A DNA stretch of 64,000 bases from Asterias amurensis (Eukaryota > Echinodermata > Asteroidea > Forcipulatida > Asteriidae): positions 14,925,506-14,989,505 of the forward strand of contig NC_092661.1 of the NCBI RefSeq assembly GCF_032118995.1, read 5' to 3'. The position numbers and the translations under genes were made by a program. This document shows, one piece after another, positions 11,145-22,735 of this stretch. Position 1 is the stretch's first letter. Each line of letters begins with the position of its first letter. The notes beneath the pieces are model-generated. The model was not told where the DNA came from. It made no database searches and was given only the letters and a program-made list of their open reading frames with translations.

Positions 11145-11387
11145 GGGGCCAATTTCATAGAGCTGCTTAAGCAAAAAAAATTGGTTAAGCACGAAAATAG
11201 CTTGCTTATTTTACACGTTACTGGCCAAAATTTCATGCCATATACATTGCTTGTGACCCGGTATTAGCTGTTGTTTACTTAGCATAACAATTGAGTGGAG
11301 TCTTGGCCGGTATTCTGATTTTACTAAGCATTATTGATTATTTTGCTTCAGCAGAATTTTGTGCTTAAGCACTATGAAATTGGGCCC
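11145..11387. mobile_element. MITE family J, complete copy
   Basis: The ends GGGGCCAATTTCATAGAGC and CTATGAAATTGGGCCC are inverted. Inside lie TTAAGCA-type motifs and ATTGCTTGTGACCCGG...AGCTGTTGTTT, as in the copies at 41946, 55070 and 58128. About 240 bp, no coding capacity. Confidence 0.8.
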
Positions 11388-12884
11388 AGGTGTCTAGCGT
11401 AACTCACGAGCCGCGAAGTGTGCGGTCAGATGTTCAGCCTCGTTGATCTCCATCAGATATCAATGTTCAGGAGTAATATTCTATATCCCGGTGCAAATTT
11501 AACATCTCTTAAAATGTTCAGAGTGTTCAGGCACAGTACTTTAAGTCGGTTTAACTATGGTTTAACTCATGGTTCAACCCGATCGAGATCAACTATGGGT
11601 GTCTGCGGGTTGCCGGGTATACTGGTCCCCTTTCTTAATCCACAAGGTATTGGTTTTACCATGGAGTAATACCTACCTCCATGGTTTTACAGATCTATCA
11701 TTGGATGCATTGTACACGTTTTACAGCAGTCCTACATGTACATCAAGCTCATTGTCATTATTTTCCTCAGAGATCGTGGTCCTCTCGTCCACATTCAACA
11801 ACATCTTGAGAAGAAAATTGGAGTCAATCTATTTTGTCCAGATTTCATGACCGTTAATAGGGGCTTTTATTGGTAGAAATTACATAATTTATAATTATGT
11901 AACTTTTTTTAGTTGCTGATTTGAAGCTTGGTTTTGCGCGCGTATAACGGTTTGTTTATCTTGAAAAAGAGTACATGTTTATTGTTGTAGTTTTTTATTT
12001 TAAATGTGCATATATATAATATATATATCAAATAATAAACCACAAGGGAAACTGACTGGGTACATAATATATATAGGTATATAGGCAATCCCTTGGTGTC
12101 GAGGAAAACATTCACCGCAGGTAAACATGGGTTGAGGTAGCTGTTGCCTGTAAGTAGACTATATGTCGATGACTCAAAAAGTCCGATCCACGAGCTATAC
12201 ATACTCTTAAGGATCCAACTTACGTGTGAACATTTCATTAGACAGTCTTATTTGGAAGATATAAAAAAAAAGGGTTGTTTCTCGGGTTTGTGTGCATGTA
12301 AAACAGTCTTATGGCTAGTGTGGAAAAGGAAGCAACAATGTATTTTACAGGTCCTCTAAAAGCATTTTCCCGACTTTGATGGTGTTTCGGTCAACGGGAC
12401 CTTTCCCAGAGGCTTTTTATTGGGAGAAATTATATAATCATGTAACTTATTTAGTCATTTTAGACTTCGTGTCGCGTACAAATTGCGTATGCAAAGTGGT
12501 GTAAACAGCCTGATCATGCTACATCAAGCCTTCACCTACTCAGTACATTCAAGAGTTCTGTTGATTACTCTGATGGGACTCGAAACCACGAATCTGTGAC
12601 AATTTTGGCTCAGTGGTCACCGAAGTTGCAAGAAAATAATGTTGCAAATTGTGTGTGTTTTCACATGGCTGATCTCAGATTCTCAGAATCTCTGCTGCGA
12701 CTCTGCAATGAAAACTCTGAAATCGTGCAGCCCGCCCTCTGTAGCTGGCGTTTCTCATGAAGATGGGACGATATCGAATGTGACATTTACAAGAAATAAC
12801 ATATAACTCAATAATAGTTAGAACCATTTAATGGATCGGATGCACTAAATTTGATAGAATCCTGTGTAATCATTACGTGGACAT
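11388..12884. other. No gene recognised
   Basis: About 1.5 kb of AT-rich sequence, with (TA)n near 12010-12030 and a repeated phrase GGGGCTTTTATTG.../GAGGCTTTTTATTGG near 11859 and 12410. Short frames here lack splice signals or recognisable protein. Confidence 0.4.
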
Positions 12885-13270
12885 TTAAAGGCAGTGGACA
12901 CTATGGGTAATTACTCAAAATAATTATTGGCATAAAACTGTTCTTGGTGACGGGTAATGGGGAGAGGTTGATGGTATAAAACATTGTGAGAAACGGCTCC
13001 CTCTGAAGTGCCATAGTTTTCGAGAGGAAGTAATTTTCCACGAATTTGATTTCGAGAACTCAGATTTAGAACTTGAGGTCTCGCAATCGACCATCTAAAC
13101 GCACACTTTTTTGAGTGACGAGGGTGTTGTTTTCTTTCATTATTATCTCCCAACTTTGATGACCGATTGAGCTCAAATTTTCACAGGTTTGTTATTTTAT
13201 GCATATGTTGAGATACACCAACTGTAAAGGCTAGTCTTTGACAATTACCAATAGTGTCCACTGCCTTTAA
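12885..13270. mobile_element. MITE family A, complete copy
   Basis: TTAAAGGCAGTGGACACTAT at the left and GTGTCCACTGCCTTTAA at the right, about 386 bp, with the central dyad GATTTCGAGAAC/CTTGAGGTCTCG. Orientation is opposite to the 1230-1606 copy, judged by internal blocks. Confidence 0.88.
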
Positions 13271-14197
13271 GTCGGACTCACTGCTCATAATGCGTGGTGA
13301 AGGCAATGCTTTTTATGAAGCAAAATCGAAGAAACATCTTTCCCCACGGATATATTATATTGTAGTGTATTAATACTGCCGAAATAATTTGTTACAGCTA
13401 AAAAGTTCACTCAATATTATAGTCTAATGTTTTCTTCAAAAGCCCACTTAGTGATGATGTGACATGTGACATCCGAGACTTCCAAACAAATCCCAGTGCG
13501 CCTTTTTTGTTTCCTTCGAAAAACCATTTTCTTTTTAGTAACACCCGTTGGGGATTAGTCCGCCCACTTATAAGAAAATTGCGAAGGCGTGAACTGAGGA
13601 CATAGTCTTCAAATGAATAGAGTTGCGTCGCGTGTGGGTGGTGTTTGCATGGCTAAAGTGAGGTCATGTTGCTTTCTAGTAGCTTAGTCAAATTAAATCA
13701 ACCTAGTTTCAAACAGTTACCTATATAGGAAACTTAAAAGAAACAAAATAAGTCCTCTAACGCAATCGGGCTTTGCCGAGAGCTGTTGCTTTAATGTGAA
13801 AGGGGGGATAATACAAATACAATAAAAGTAAAATCTAGACATAGAAAGAAAGTGAACTGTGTTTGACTTATCGTGTAAAACTTGTTTTCTTTCAATTTAT
13901 TTAGTATCCTGGGTTGATTTGAAAGAGATTATTGAACGAAAATTGTGTTTCTTAAAACTTTAGAATAAACCCAGTGGGAAATATGTAGCTTGTGCGAGTG
14001 GGAACACAGATGTTGGAAGTAAGAGTAACAAACTTTGGTTTATTTGTCTTGCATCCATATTATGTTGCTTTCCCCCGTACAAAAAGAAAAGAAAAAAAGT
14101 CGAGCCAATAACAAAGTAATGTCCTTTTCACGTGAATTTTGTCAACGTCGACATAGTAAAAAAAAAAAAAAAAAAAGTATTTTCTGATGGAAAAACA
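13271..14197. other. No feature seen
   Basis: AT-rich DNA with a long A tract at about 14158-14176. No exon or repeat border supported. Confidence 0.4.
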
Positions 14198-14386
14198 TCA
14201 TCTGCTTAAATCAAGCATGCAGGGGCGTAGTTCCTCAGCGCTGGCTCGTTTCAGGGTGTCTCTGAAGGAGATACATCTTCTCCCACGAGAAGCCTTGTCT
14301 TGTGTGGGCTCGACTCTCCCAGAGGATGGTTTGGCCGACAAACTCTGAGTGGAGGACGCAGCGCCAAGCAAGCTTGAAATATGCAA
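14198..14386 (-). CDS. Candidate 3'-terminal exon, unrecognised
   Basis: A minus-strand frame of up to 62 residues looks more protein-like than its surroundings: SSTQSLSAKPSSGRVEPTQD, then RGRRCISFRDTLKRASAEEL, ending RPCMLDLSR and a stop. An acceptor-like CACTCAG precedes AGTTTGTCGG in phase 0, so it could be the last exon of a minus-strand gene. It carries two Cys and several basic pairs. I do not recognise a family, see no polyadenylation signal, and cannot link it to another exon. Confidence 0.25.
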   Translation of the reverse strand: MHISSLLGAASSTQSLSAKPSSGRVEPTQDKASRGRRCISFRDTLKRASAEELRPCMLDLSR

Positions 14387-15021
14387 TTAATAATGTAATC
14401 AAAAGAGTTGTCACAAAAAATGGTACATGATCTAAATCAGAAAGGACGATGCTGCAGTGTCAATGCCTACGCCCACATTACACATAGTAACAAATGATGG
14501 TTAAAATAATCGAGCCCGAGAAAGTATCTCATTTTTGTCGCAGCAGTTGCGTCGCTGATATAGTTGTCATCGGCTATCTGAGTCTCCCACAGTAAAAGAC
14601 CGCGAAGAGTAAATGTAGCGTCATTTTACTTTAATTCACGGACGAACTATACGTCAAGACGTACACCGCCAGTAACTAAGCACAAAATGGCGCAATTTAT
14701 CCTGTATTCAAAATCAATCGCTCAGTTGCAATGGATTTGTGGATTTAGCGATCGATTTCGGCGTTCTTTGCGAGGACCAAAACGCATTGTGAAATCGGCC
14801 CCTTGGCCCAATTTCGTAGAGCTGCTTAGCGGCCGATTTTGTGCTTACTGTGCGATTTCCACTTCATAGCGCTGCTTATAAGGGCAAATTTAATTTTTTT
14901 TTTTTAAAGTTCGGTACGGAGCTTCAGAACTTCCATGCCATCTATGTATCGAGATACCTCGTTATCTCATATTATAGGCAAGATTCATGTCATGTATGGA
15001 ACTCCGTAGTTTGAATATCGT
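14387..15021. other. Mostly featureless; worn family J end
   Basis: GGCCCAATTTCGTAGAGCTG near 14813-14832 and TAGCGCTGCTTATAAG near 14865 are remnants of family J-type ends. Nothing else is supported. Confidence 0.4.
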
Positions 15022-15345
15022 TTAAAGGCACTGGACAATATTGGTACTACTCAAAATAATTGTTGCCATAAAAACTTTCTCGGTAATGAGCAATGAAAAG
15101 CTGTCGATAGTATAAAACATTGTGAGAAGACGGCTCCCTCTGAAGTAATGAGAGAAAGTGGTAATTTCTCACTTCTGTCAGCTGAAGTCTTGTAGTATGC
15201 ATCTGAAAGCGCACACATTTTATCAACAAGGGTGTTTTTTTTCTTCTTTCATTGACCTCTTGCAACTTCGATGACCAATTGAGTCAAAATTTTCACGGGC
15301 TGCTTATTTTATGCATAATGTTGAGTTACCCTAAGTGAGAAGACT
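15022..15345. mobile_element. MITE family A variant (A'), right end missing
   Basis: It starts TTAAAGGCACTGGACAATAT and carries family A internal blocks, including CATTGTGAGAAGACGGCTCC and GAGTTACCCTAAGTGAGAAG. The expected right terminus is replaced by a GGACTA-type hairpin sequence. Confidence 0.75.
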
Positions 15346-15452
15346 GCAGCCGAGTTCACGAAACGCTGGGATTAATCCTATCTCGAGTAAGGACAATACT
15401 CGTCCCGACTTAAGATGGGTTCAATGCGTCCTAACGTCTTCAGATACGGAAC
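15346..15452. mobile_element. Remnant of hairpin family T
   Basis: GCCGAGTTCACGAAACGCTG, ATCCTATCTCGAGTAAGGAC and ACTCGTCCCGACTTAAGATG match family T (AGTTAGGACGAGTTACTCGTCC). It sits between two other elements. Confidence 0.5.
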
Positions 15453-15841
15453 TTAAAGGAACACGTTGCCTTGGATCGGACGAGTTGGTCAAAACAAAAG
15501 CGTTTGTAACCGTTTTTTATAAAATGCATATGGTTGGAAAGATGTTTTAAAAGTAGAATACAATGATCCACACAAGTTTGCCTCGAAATTGCGTGGTTTT
15601 CCTTCTACTGTGCGAACTAACATGGTCGGCCATTTATGGGAGTCAAAATTTTGACCCCCATAAATGGCCGACGTGTTAGTCGACGAGGTAAAAGGAAAAC
15701 CACGCAATTTCGAGGCATGTTTGTGTGGATCATTGTATTCTACTTTTACAACATCTTTCTACCATATGCATTTTATAAAAAAACGGTTACAAACGCTTTC
15801 AAAGACCAACTCGACCGATCCAAGGCAACGTGTTCCTTTAA
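15453..15841. mobile_element. MITE family B, complete copy
   Basis: The ends TTAAAGGAACACGTTGCCTT and GGCAACGTGTTCCTTTAA are inverted; the centre GGGAGTCAAAATTTTGACCCCC is the dyad. Each arm is about 190 bp, so nearly the whole element can fold back. Its right TTAA (15838-15841) is also the left TTAA of the next element. Confidence 0.9.
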
Positions 15842-16198
15842 AGGCAGTGGACACTATTGGTAATTTACTCAAAATAATTATTAGCATAAAACCTTTCTTG
15901 GTAAAGAGTAATGGGGAGAGGTTGATAGTATTAAACATTGTCAGAAACGGCTCCCTCTTAAGTGACGTAGTTTTCGAGAAAGAAGTTATTTTCCACGAAT
16001 TTGATTTCGAGACCTCAAGTTTAGAATTTGAGGTCTTGAAATCAAGCATTTAAAAGCACACAACTTCGTGGGACAACTCCCACAACCGATTGAGCTCAAA
16101 TTTTCACAGGTTTGTTATTTTATGCATAAATTATGTTGAGATACACCAAGTGAGAAGACTGGTCTTTGACAATTACCAATAGTGTCCAGTGTCTTTAA
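15838..16198. mobile_element. MITE family A, complete copy abutting family B
   Basis: TTAAAGGCAGTGGACACTAT to GTGTCCAGTGTCTTTAA, about 361 bp. It shares its left TTAA with the family B element, as expected if one inserted into the terminal TTAA of the other. Confidence 0.85.
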
Positions 16199-16545
16199 CT
16201 CACCCTAAGTCCTAAGATTAATCCTAAAGTTAGGAAGAGATTGGTGAAATCGACGGCTGGACTTTGAACAATGCCTTTAACGCTTTTGTTTGTATACACG
16301 CTTTCTCTGCATTGAAACTACACTCCCATCATCCCAAGACGTAATGTAGATACGAGGCCTTCTTGTGTCTTTTTAACTTAGTATAGCCTATAATTAATTC
16401 ACCATTAGCTAAGAGAAAATATTCATGCTTTTATATAAGAGTTGCGGAAAGAATATTATCGATTGATTTGAAGGAATGCCCCGCAGATGTAGCTGTCACA
16501 AATAAAACGTGCGGAAGCGTGTGGTTCATTAAAGTCCAGGGGAAC

Positions 16546-16908
16546 TTAAAGGCACTGGACACCTTTCGTAATTGTCAAAGACCAGTATTCTCATTTAGTG
16601 TATCCCAACATATGCATAAAATAACACACATGTGAACATTTTGATTGGTCAACGTCAACCGGATGTTGTAAAAGATTAATGCATTATTTCGTGTGCTTTC
16701 AGGTGCATAATAAAAGGCTTCAGACTTGGAAGTCTTTTAATATTTGAGTGAGAAATCACCTCTTTCTCAAAACCTATGTTACTTCAAAGGGGGCCAACTC
16801 TCACAATGTTGTATACTATCAACAGCTCTCCATTGTTCCTAACAAGTAAGCTGTTATGCGTGCTAACAATTTTTTTGAGTAATTACCAATGGTGTCCAGT
16901 GCCTTTAA
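16546..16908. mobile_element. MITE family A', complete copy
   Basis: TTAAAGGCACTGGACACCTT at the left and GTGTCCAGTGCCTTTAA at the right, about 363 bp. The GGCACTGG ends (rather than GGCAGTGG) define this subfamily. Confidence 0.85.
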
Positions 16909-17929
16909 GGGATGAGAGAGAGTGGACGTTAGTTTGAGAACGAGGTTAATAGACCCCAGCGTCTTGTTTACTTCGGATCTTGGCGCAGACTTTGTTGCGC
17001 CATTACGGTAATTTCGCTAGCTCGCCCCCCAATAAGCAGTAAAGTCAACGTGTTTTTCTCTCAAAACAAAATCCTCGCCCACGTTTTGTTCTTGTTATTC
17101 AACACTATATTTTTTTCCGGTTGGTATACGCCGCGCCTGTGCGGAAGTGTAATGGACAGATTAATTGCGATTTAAATTTATAATTATTAAAATTGTTGTC
17201 AAGGCTCTAGCGGGCTCTTCCTCGGCAATCGATCCTTTTGACGTCAGTGGGTGTTCATGACGTCACGAAACTCTGGAATTAATGCAACTGAAATGCGGTC
17301 ATGTTCATTGAGACGAGACGCTCTGGGTCCTTTCGAAGATACGTATTTGGCTTGGGTTCTGGCTTTAGGCTCCGTTGCTTAGTTTCGAAAATGTGCGCCT
17401 TTTCTACAGGGATTCAACAGGCAGTCAAAGCCAGGGCCCATGACTAAATTGTGGTTTCGCAAACGGCCGGAGAATATTCAGTGCACAAAGTTCAAGACCC
17501 AATAACTTCCTCTTTCTTTGACTTTTGTAGCCATGTTGTAGCGTTTTGTAGCCATTAGCCACAGTCAAAGCCAGAGACACTTGACTGTGGCTTTTAGCCC
17601 TGTCACCTTTTCTGCAAAAATAGTGAGCGTGTACGTTTCTACAAACGGGCATTTCCTAGCAGGCAAGACACTAAACTTGAAATTGTATCATATTAATCAA
17701 TAACCACAAAATCAATTAAAGGCTAAATGACAGCTGAACAAGTTTTGAGATGTGCCCCAATTCTGTTCACGGTTCAATCTCAATAAGCTGTATAAAGAGT
17801 TTAAGTTTTCTTCTATATTGAGCTGTGTACAATCCGTGCCTGCGGGCAAGGTTTACTCTTGTGATGTCACAGCTACTTGTTTCCTGTACCACTTTCTTGC
17901 GTGACGTCAGAACCTTTCCGGATGCTGCT
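16909..17929. other. No gene recognised
   Basis: About 1 kb with AGTCAAAGCCAG repeated near 17422 and 17564 and a GACGTCA motif near 17240. No exon supported. Confidence 0.35.
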
Positions 17930-18640
17930 GAAAGACACTGGACACCTTTGATAATTGTCAAAGACCAGTCTTCTCACTTCAAAATATAATTCTTAGGTCT
18001 CGAAATCATATTCAAATAGAATTTTAGTGGAAAATTACTTCTTTCTTGAAAACTACGTTACTTCAGAGGAAGCCGTTTCTCACAATGTTTTATATTATAA
18101 CACCCTTACCAATCTTCTGCATTTTCATTGGTTTAGAGCGCGTCACATGATATGTCTTAGTTTTACTAGACGACGGCCGTGTGATAGTGCATCGGTTTGC
18201 CATGTGATAGTGCGTCGGTTTGCCGTGCGCTAGTCCGAAGACTATCACACGGCGTACAGTACCCAGACGTCCGTTGCGTGTACGAGGATGATAAAATAGT
18301 CTGTAACCATTTCGGATTACATGACACAGTAAGTAGCACAGTAAAAGTTTTCGCAATCTGCATTCGCATCGTCCGTGGATTGTAGCATTTAGGTCTGTAA
18401 CTTAATAGTACAGTATTCAGAAATGTTTGGGGTGTTATAAAACAAATATTGACTGCTTTTACTCGTGCAATGGTTAAAACTATGACTCCCTCGGTGATCC
18501 CGGAGCGTTCTATTTTCCCTCGGCTTCGCCTCGGGAAAATAGAACGCTCCGGGGATCGCCTCGGGAGTCATAGTTTTAACCATAGCACTCGAAGCAGTCA
18601 ATATTTGTATAATATCAACAGCTCTTCATTGCTCGTTTAA
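17930..18640. mobile_element. Family A' copy interrupted by palindromic insertions
   Basis: 17930-18104 is the left half of a family A' element (ACACTGGACACCTTTGATAA...GTTTCTCACAATGTTTTATA). The family sequence resumes at about 18607 with GTATAATATCAACAGCTC. Between lie a segment with ends TATAACACCC/GGGTGTTATA (about 18097-18437) and a long hairpin at 18444-18606. The right terminus is lost at the start of the next element. Confidence 0.65.
18444..18606. mobile_element. Near-perfect long hairpin element
   Basis: AAATATTGACTGC at the left is inverted to GCAGTCAATATTT at the right. The arms include TTAAAACTATGACTCCCTCG and GGAGCGTTCTATTTTCCC, and the loop is CTCGGCTTCG. Arms of about 75 bp pair almost throughout. 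Confidence 0.8.
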
Positions 18641-19006
18641 AGGGAAGGTACACGTTTGGTAATTGTCTCACTTTCTCACTTAGTGTATCCCAACATAAGC
18701 ATAAAATAACAAGCCTGTGAAAATTTGAGCTAAATTGGTCATCGAAGTTGCGAGAAAATGATGAGAGAAAAAACACCCTTGTTGGACGAATTTGTGTGCG
18801 TTCAGATAGGAATAAAATACTTCTGGCTGGAAGTCTTTTATTATTTTAGTGAGAAATTATCTCTTTCTCAAAATCTATGCTACTTCAGAGGGAGCCGTTT
18901 CTCACAATGTGTTATACTATCAACAGCTCTCCAATGCTCGTTACCAAGTAAGTTTTTAAGTTAATATTTGTTTTGAGTCATTACTAAACGTGTACGTTCC
19001 CTTTAA
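18637..19006. mobile_element. MITE A-related subfamily with GGGAAGGTACACG ends
   Basis: TTAAAGGGAAGGTACACGTT at the left, AACGTGTACGTTCCCTTTAA at the right, about 370 bp. The interior is clearly related to family A' (ACTTAGTGTATCCCAACATA, GAGGGAGCCGTTTCTCACAA), but the termini differ. Confidence 0.85.
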
Positions 19007-19199
19007 ATAAGTTTTTATGCTACCATCTATTTTGAGTAACTACCAGTGCCTTTAAAGCAATCATTCGTGCTTGTCAAAATAATTTATTGTTCCAAGAAAC
19101 TTACGGAGCAGTATATTCGTACAAAGCAAGAAGTATTAGTAAGTTGTAGGATACGGTTTTAATGTAACAATTGCTGACCAGTAAATTACAAATTTTGCT

Positions 19200-19675
19200 C
19201 TTTAAAAAGCTGTAAAGCAAATACACTAGACAGGAATTTACACTAAACGAAATTTACGCTTAAAGACATTTACTTCAAAATTACGCCAAACTGAAGCTTA
19301 CGCTTTACAGAAATTTACGCTTTACTGAAACCTATAAGCTTAAAGGTAGTGGACACTTTGGTAATTACTCAAAATAATTATCAGCATAAAATCTCACTTG
19401 GTAACGAGTAATGGGGACAGGTTGATAGTATAAAACAGGGTGTTTTTTCTTTCATAGTTATCTCGCAACTCCGACGACCAATCGAGCTCAAATTTTCACA
19501 GGTTTGTTATTTTATACATAATATGTTGATAAACACCAAGTAAGAAGACTGGTCTCCGACAATTACCAATAGTGTCCACTGTCTTAAACTAAAACTTACG
19601 CTAAGTAGAAATGTAAACTAAACTGAAATGTACTCAAGAAGAAAACTTACGCTAAACAGAAATTTACGCGTAAAG
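19200..19675. repeat. Degenerate short repeats with TTTACGCT core, split by a MITE
   Basis: Variants of AAATTTACGCTTAAAG recur through 19215-19335 and again through 19590-19672. The intervening family A copy (19340-19587) was therefore inserted into an existing array. Confidence 0.6.
19340..19587. mobile_element. MITE family A with internal deletion
   Basis: TTAAAGGTAGTGGACACTTT to GTGTCCACTGTCTTAA, only about 248 bp. The centre is missing: the sequence passes from GGTTGATAGTATAAAACA straight to GGGTGTTTTTTCTTTC, so the central dyad is gone. Confidence 0.85.
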
Positions 19676-19920
19676 GATACAGTTGTTTGTGACTGGTCCC
19701 CTGCCCATTTTTGCCCATAGCAAAAAAATGTTTTAATTGTTTTGTTCTTAAACTTAATTTTTGTATAATGGTGACAATAAAAACATTCTATTGTTTTTGC
19801 TAAACAGTCTTAGCACCAATTACTACGATTTGCATTGTTGTGATTTCTTTATCACACAGGAAGTGCACAACTTTTCATAGCACCAGCCAAACTGTAATGT
19901 TATCTATGTCCTGTGGTGGA

Positions 19921-20086
19921 TTTCACAAAGGTAGTCCTAACTTAGGACTAGTCCTAGGCAATGCTAAGAGATAGGACCATCCTAAGTTAGGATGAGTTAC
20001 TGGTCCTAACTTAGGACCAGTCCTATCTCTTAGCATTGCCTAGGACTAGTCCTAAGTTAGGACTACCTTTGTGAAATCCACCCCTG
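19921..20086. mobile_element. Hairpin family T, complete copy
   Basis: GGTGGATTTCACAAAGGTAG at the left is inverted to CTACCTTTGTGAAATCCACC at the right. The arms carry tandem AGTCCTAACTTAGGACTAG-like dyads and the centre is TAAGTTAGGATGAGTTACTG. Arms are about 65 bp, nearly perfect. Confidence 0.85.
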
Positions 20087-20155
20087 CATGTTTTCATTTG
20101 TCCCGATGAATTCATTACAAACAATAACTGGACATGCATGCCAAGAGACGTTATT

Positions 20156-20400
20156 AGGGAGGTTGAGCTGCACGCTACGCGAGCAAAAACGTGAACATGA
20201 ATGTCAGGAAACAGTGTCGTTTCTAGGTGTGACGTCACAACTTTGGTCTTATTTCATGCTCACGTTTGACGACCGCACGTACGTACCTGACGTGAGAAAT
20301 GGTAACTTCACGTACGCTTAAAACGTGAGAATTTTCCAACAAAATTTTCTGACGCTCACGTTCACGGTTTTGCTCGCGTAACGTGCAACTAAACATCCTT
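20156..20400. mobile_element. TIR element R
   Basis: The left end (GGAGGTTGAGCTGCACGCTA, then CGCGAGCAAAAACGTGAAC) and the right end (GTTCACGGTTTTGCTCGCG, then TAACGTGCAACTAAACATCC) are inverted over about 40 bp with mismatches. The interior has several ACGTGA motifs and no coding capacity. It abuts a family A copy. Confidence 0.7.
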
Positions 20401-20784
20401 AAAGGCAGTGGACACTATTGGTAATTACTCAAAATAATTATCGGCATAAAACCTTTCTTGGTGACGAGTAATGGGGAGAGGTTGATGATATAAAACATTG
20501 TGAGAAACGGCTCCCTCTGAAGTGCCATAGTTTTCGAGAAAGAAGTAATTTTCCATGAATTTGATTTCGATACCTCAGATTTAGAACTTGGGGTCTCGAA
20601 ATCAACCATCTTAACGCACACAACTTCGTGTGACAAGGGTGTTTTTTCTTTCATTATTATCTCGCAACTTTGACGACCGATTGAGCTGAAATTTTCACAG
20701 GTTTGTTATTTTATGCTTATGTTGAAGTACACCAACTGTGAAGGCTAGTCTTTGACAATTACCAATAGTGTCCACTGCCTTTAA
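20400..20784. mobile_element. MITE family A, complete copy
   Basis: TTAAAGGCAGTGGACACTAT to GTGTCCACTGCCTTTAA, about 385 bp, with the central dyad CTCAGATTTAGAACTTGGGG. Same orientation as 12885-13270. Confidence 0.9.
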
Positions 20785-20927
20785 GTAAGTGTATGAAATG
20801 TATTTTTGACACTTGTGTACTGGTTGTAGATGTCACTGTGCAAATCATGTTGAATACAATTCTCCGCGTCGCGGCCCTTTTATTGTGCAAAACGGCCGAA
20901 CTCAATTGTTGGTTTCTTCCTATAAAT

Positions 20928-21075
20928 GGGTGCGTTCTTTTAGCTTCCCCGGGTCAACCCCGGTGTGTGGCGTAATCTTTTTCCAGGACGAGCGTGTGCA
21001 GATAATTACCCACGTTCGTCCTGGAAAAACCGCCACACACCGGGGTCGACCCGGGGAAGCTAAACGAACGCACCC
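20928..21075. mobile_element. Hairpin family H, copy 1
   Basis: GGGTGCGTTCTTTTAGCTTC at the left is inverted to GAAGCTAAACGAACGCACCC at the right. The arms carry CCGGGTCAACCCCGGTGTGT and TTTTTCCAGGACGA. About 148 bp, almost wholly palindromic. Confidence 0.85.
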
Positions 21076-21574
21076 TAAGATCACTTCTGGGCCAATTTAG
21101 AGCGTTTTCCCCCTTCAAACTGTACTATGTACGGATATGAATATATGTCCTATCTCTGCCTCTTTTTACACTTTCATCCCGTTTTATGGAAAAACAGCTT
21201 ATCACTGTACTTGCTTTTCGGAACATGTTATCGGCATAATACTAGACCAACAAATTCAAAGTAAACCCTCTTATGTCTTCGAAAGCGTTTAGTGATATTA
21301 AAACGTGCTCCGTGTACATACCGCATCTGATTCAATTCTGCACTAAAACATGCACTATTATTGCTCTTCGAGCCTCGGTTTGGTGGCGCTGATTTAAATG
21401 GGAGAAATACAAGATGGATGTCCCGTCTATTGTACTGAATAGTATGTTGACTCCGATGAAGGAAATGTACAGTATGGATGAAATCATCTGAGTTTATTAA
21501 AGATAGAGAAAAGAAAGGAAGAAAACAATCTTGCCTCGTGGATGTTTCTCCTATAAGAGTTCCTCCATCCTCCT
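21076..21574. other. No feature seen
   Basis: AT-rich spacer with only short frames. Nothing recognised. Confidence 0.4.
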
Positions 21575-21715
21575 ACACTCTAAAACTATTAGTCAAAACA
21601 ACACTAATTAGTCGTACGAGACATGATTTTGACTAACTTACATCAAAATCATGTCTCGTACGACTAATTAGCGTTGTTTTGACTAATATTTTTTTTTGTA
21701 CAGTGAATGCATTCC
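21575..21715. mobile_element. Hairpin element with ATTAGTCAAAACAACAC arms
   Basis: Perfect or near-perfect inverted arms of about 45 bp run 21588-21687 (ATTAGTCAAAACAACACTAA ... TTAGCGTTGTTTTGACTAAT) around a short loop. Outside them are CACTCTAAAA and TTTTTTTGTACAGTG, probably the outer ends. Confidence 0.8.
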
Positions 21716-22324
21716 CATTTAAATCGATGTAACCGAAAACGAGGTTCGAAGGGGGAAATTGTCTGGGTCCCTTCTTATTCCTAAATGAACAATAGTAAGA
21801 ACTAAAATATCTCTACCCAAATGAGTAGATTATTTTAATAAAGTGACCACGAGGTTACGTGGCAAAGTCTTTCTTCAAATAATTATCAGAAAACCTCGTT
21901 CATTATCAAAAAACCTCTCTCGAAAACGCACAACAACCTTTTATGTTCAGGAGAGCTTTTACCGCGTGGCATCCTTAGGCTATGACCATTTTTGAATGGC
22001 GCTCCTTAATTCTGAATAATTGGCAATGACACAGAGTCGCAGAGATTGTAGCCAAACGATAAAAATGTTCTATTTAAAGTAAAATTACGAGAGAGAAAAA
22101 AATTAGTGAAAAGTTCCGATCTGGAACAGAAATCCTGTCGGACACATCCGCCTGGGCTTCGGGCATGGTTTATCTTGAGATTGTAGTTGTAGATGGCGTC
22201 TAGGGATCATTGTCTCTCTGAGTTTCCGTAGCTCGGGAAGATTTCCTCCTGATCAAAAAAAGCCAGTCGTCTGAAAAAAAACAAAAAATAAAAGAACAAA
22301 GATAAGAAAATCCAAATTATTGTT
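21716..22324. other. No feature seen
   Basis: AT-rich DNA. No repeat border or exon could be supported. Confidence 0.4.
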
Positions 22325-22735
22325 TTAAAGCCATTGGACACTTTCGGTAAACAGTATTGTCCATAAGGCCCACACTTCGTGTATCACAACCTATAATATG
22401 TAAAATAACAAACCTGTGAAAATTAGGCTCAATTGGTCATCTCAGTCGGGAGAAAATAACGGGAAAACACACACTTGTTTCCGCTAGTTTCGCCGTGTCA
22501 TGACATGTGTTTAAAATAAATCCGTAATTCTCGAAGTACTCTGAAATTCTCTGAAGTAGCGTGGTTTTATAGAAAGAGCTAATTTCTCACTAAAATGAAG
22601 ACTTCGGGCCTGACCTTACTTTTGGAATCTGAAAGCACATAAATTGTGTACAACAATAGTGTTTTTTTCTTGCAGTATTCTCTTGCGCACTTCGATAACA
22701 AATAATATTGAGTCAAATTTTCACAGATTTTTTAA
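22325..22735. mobile_element. MITE family C, right end worn
   Basis: TTAAAGCCATTGGACACTTT, CGGTAAACAGTATTGTCC and CACACTTCGTGTATCACAAC identify family C. Its other copies are at 24228-24598 and 62488-62862. The right terminus is not recognisable here. Confidence 0.75.
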
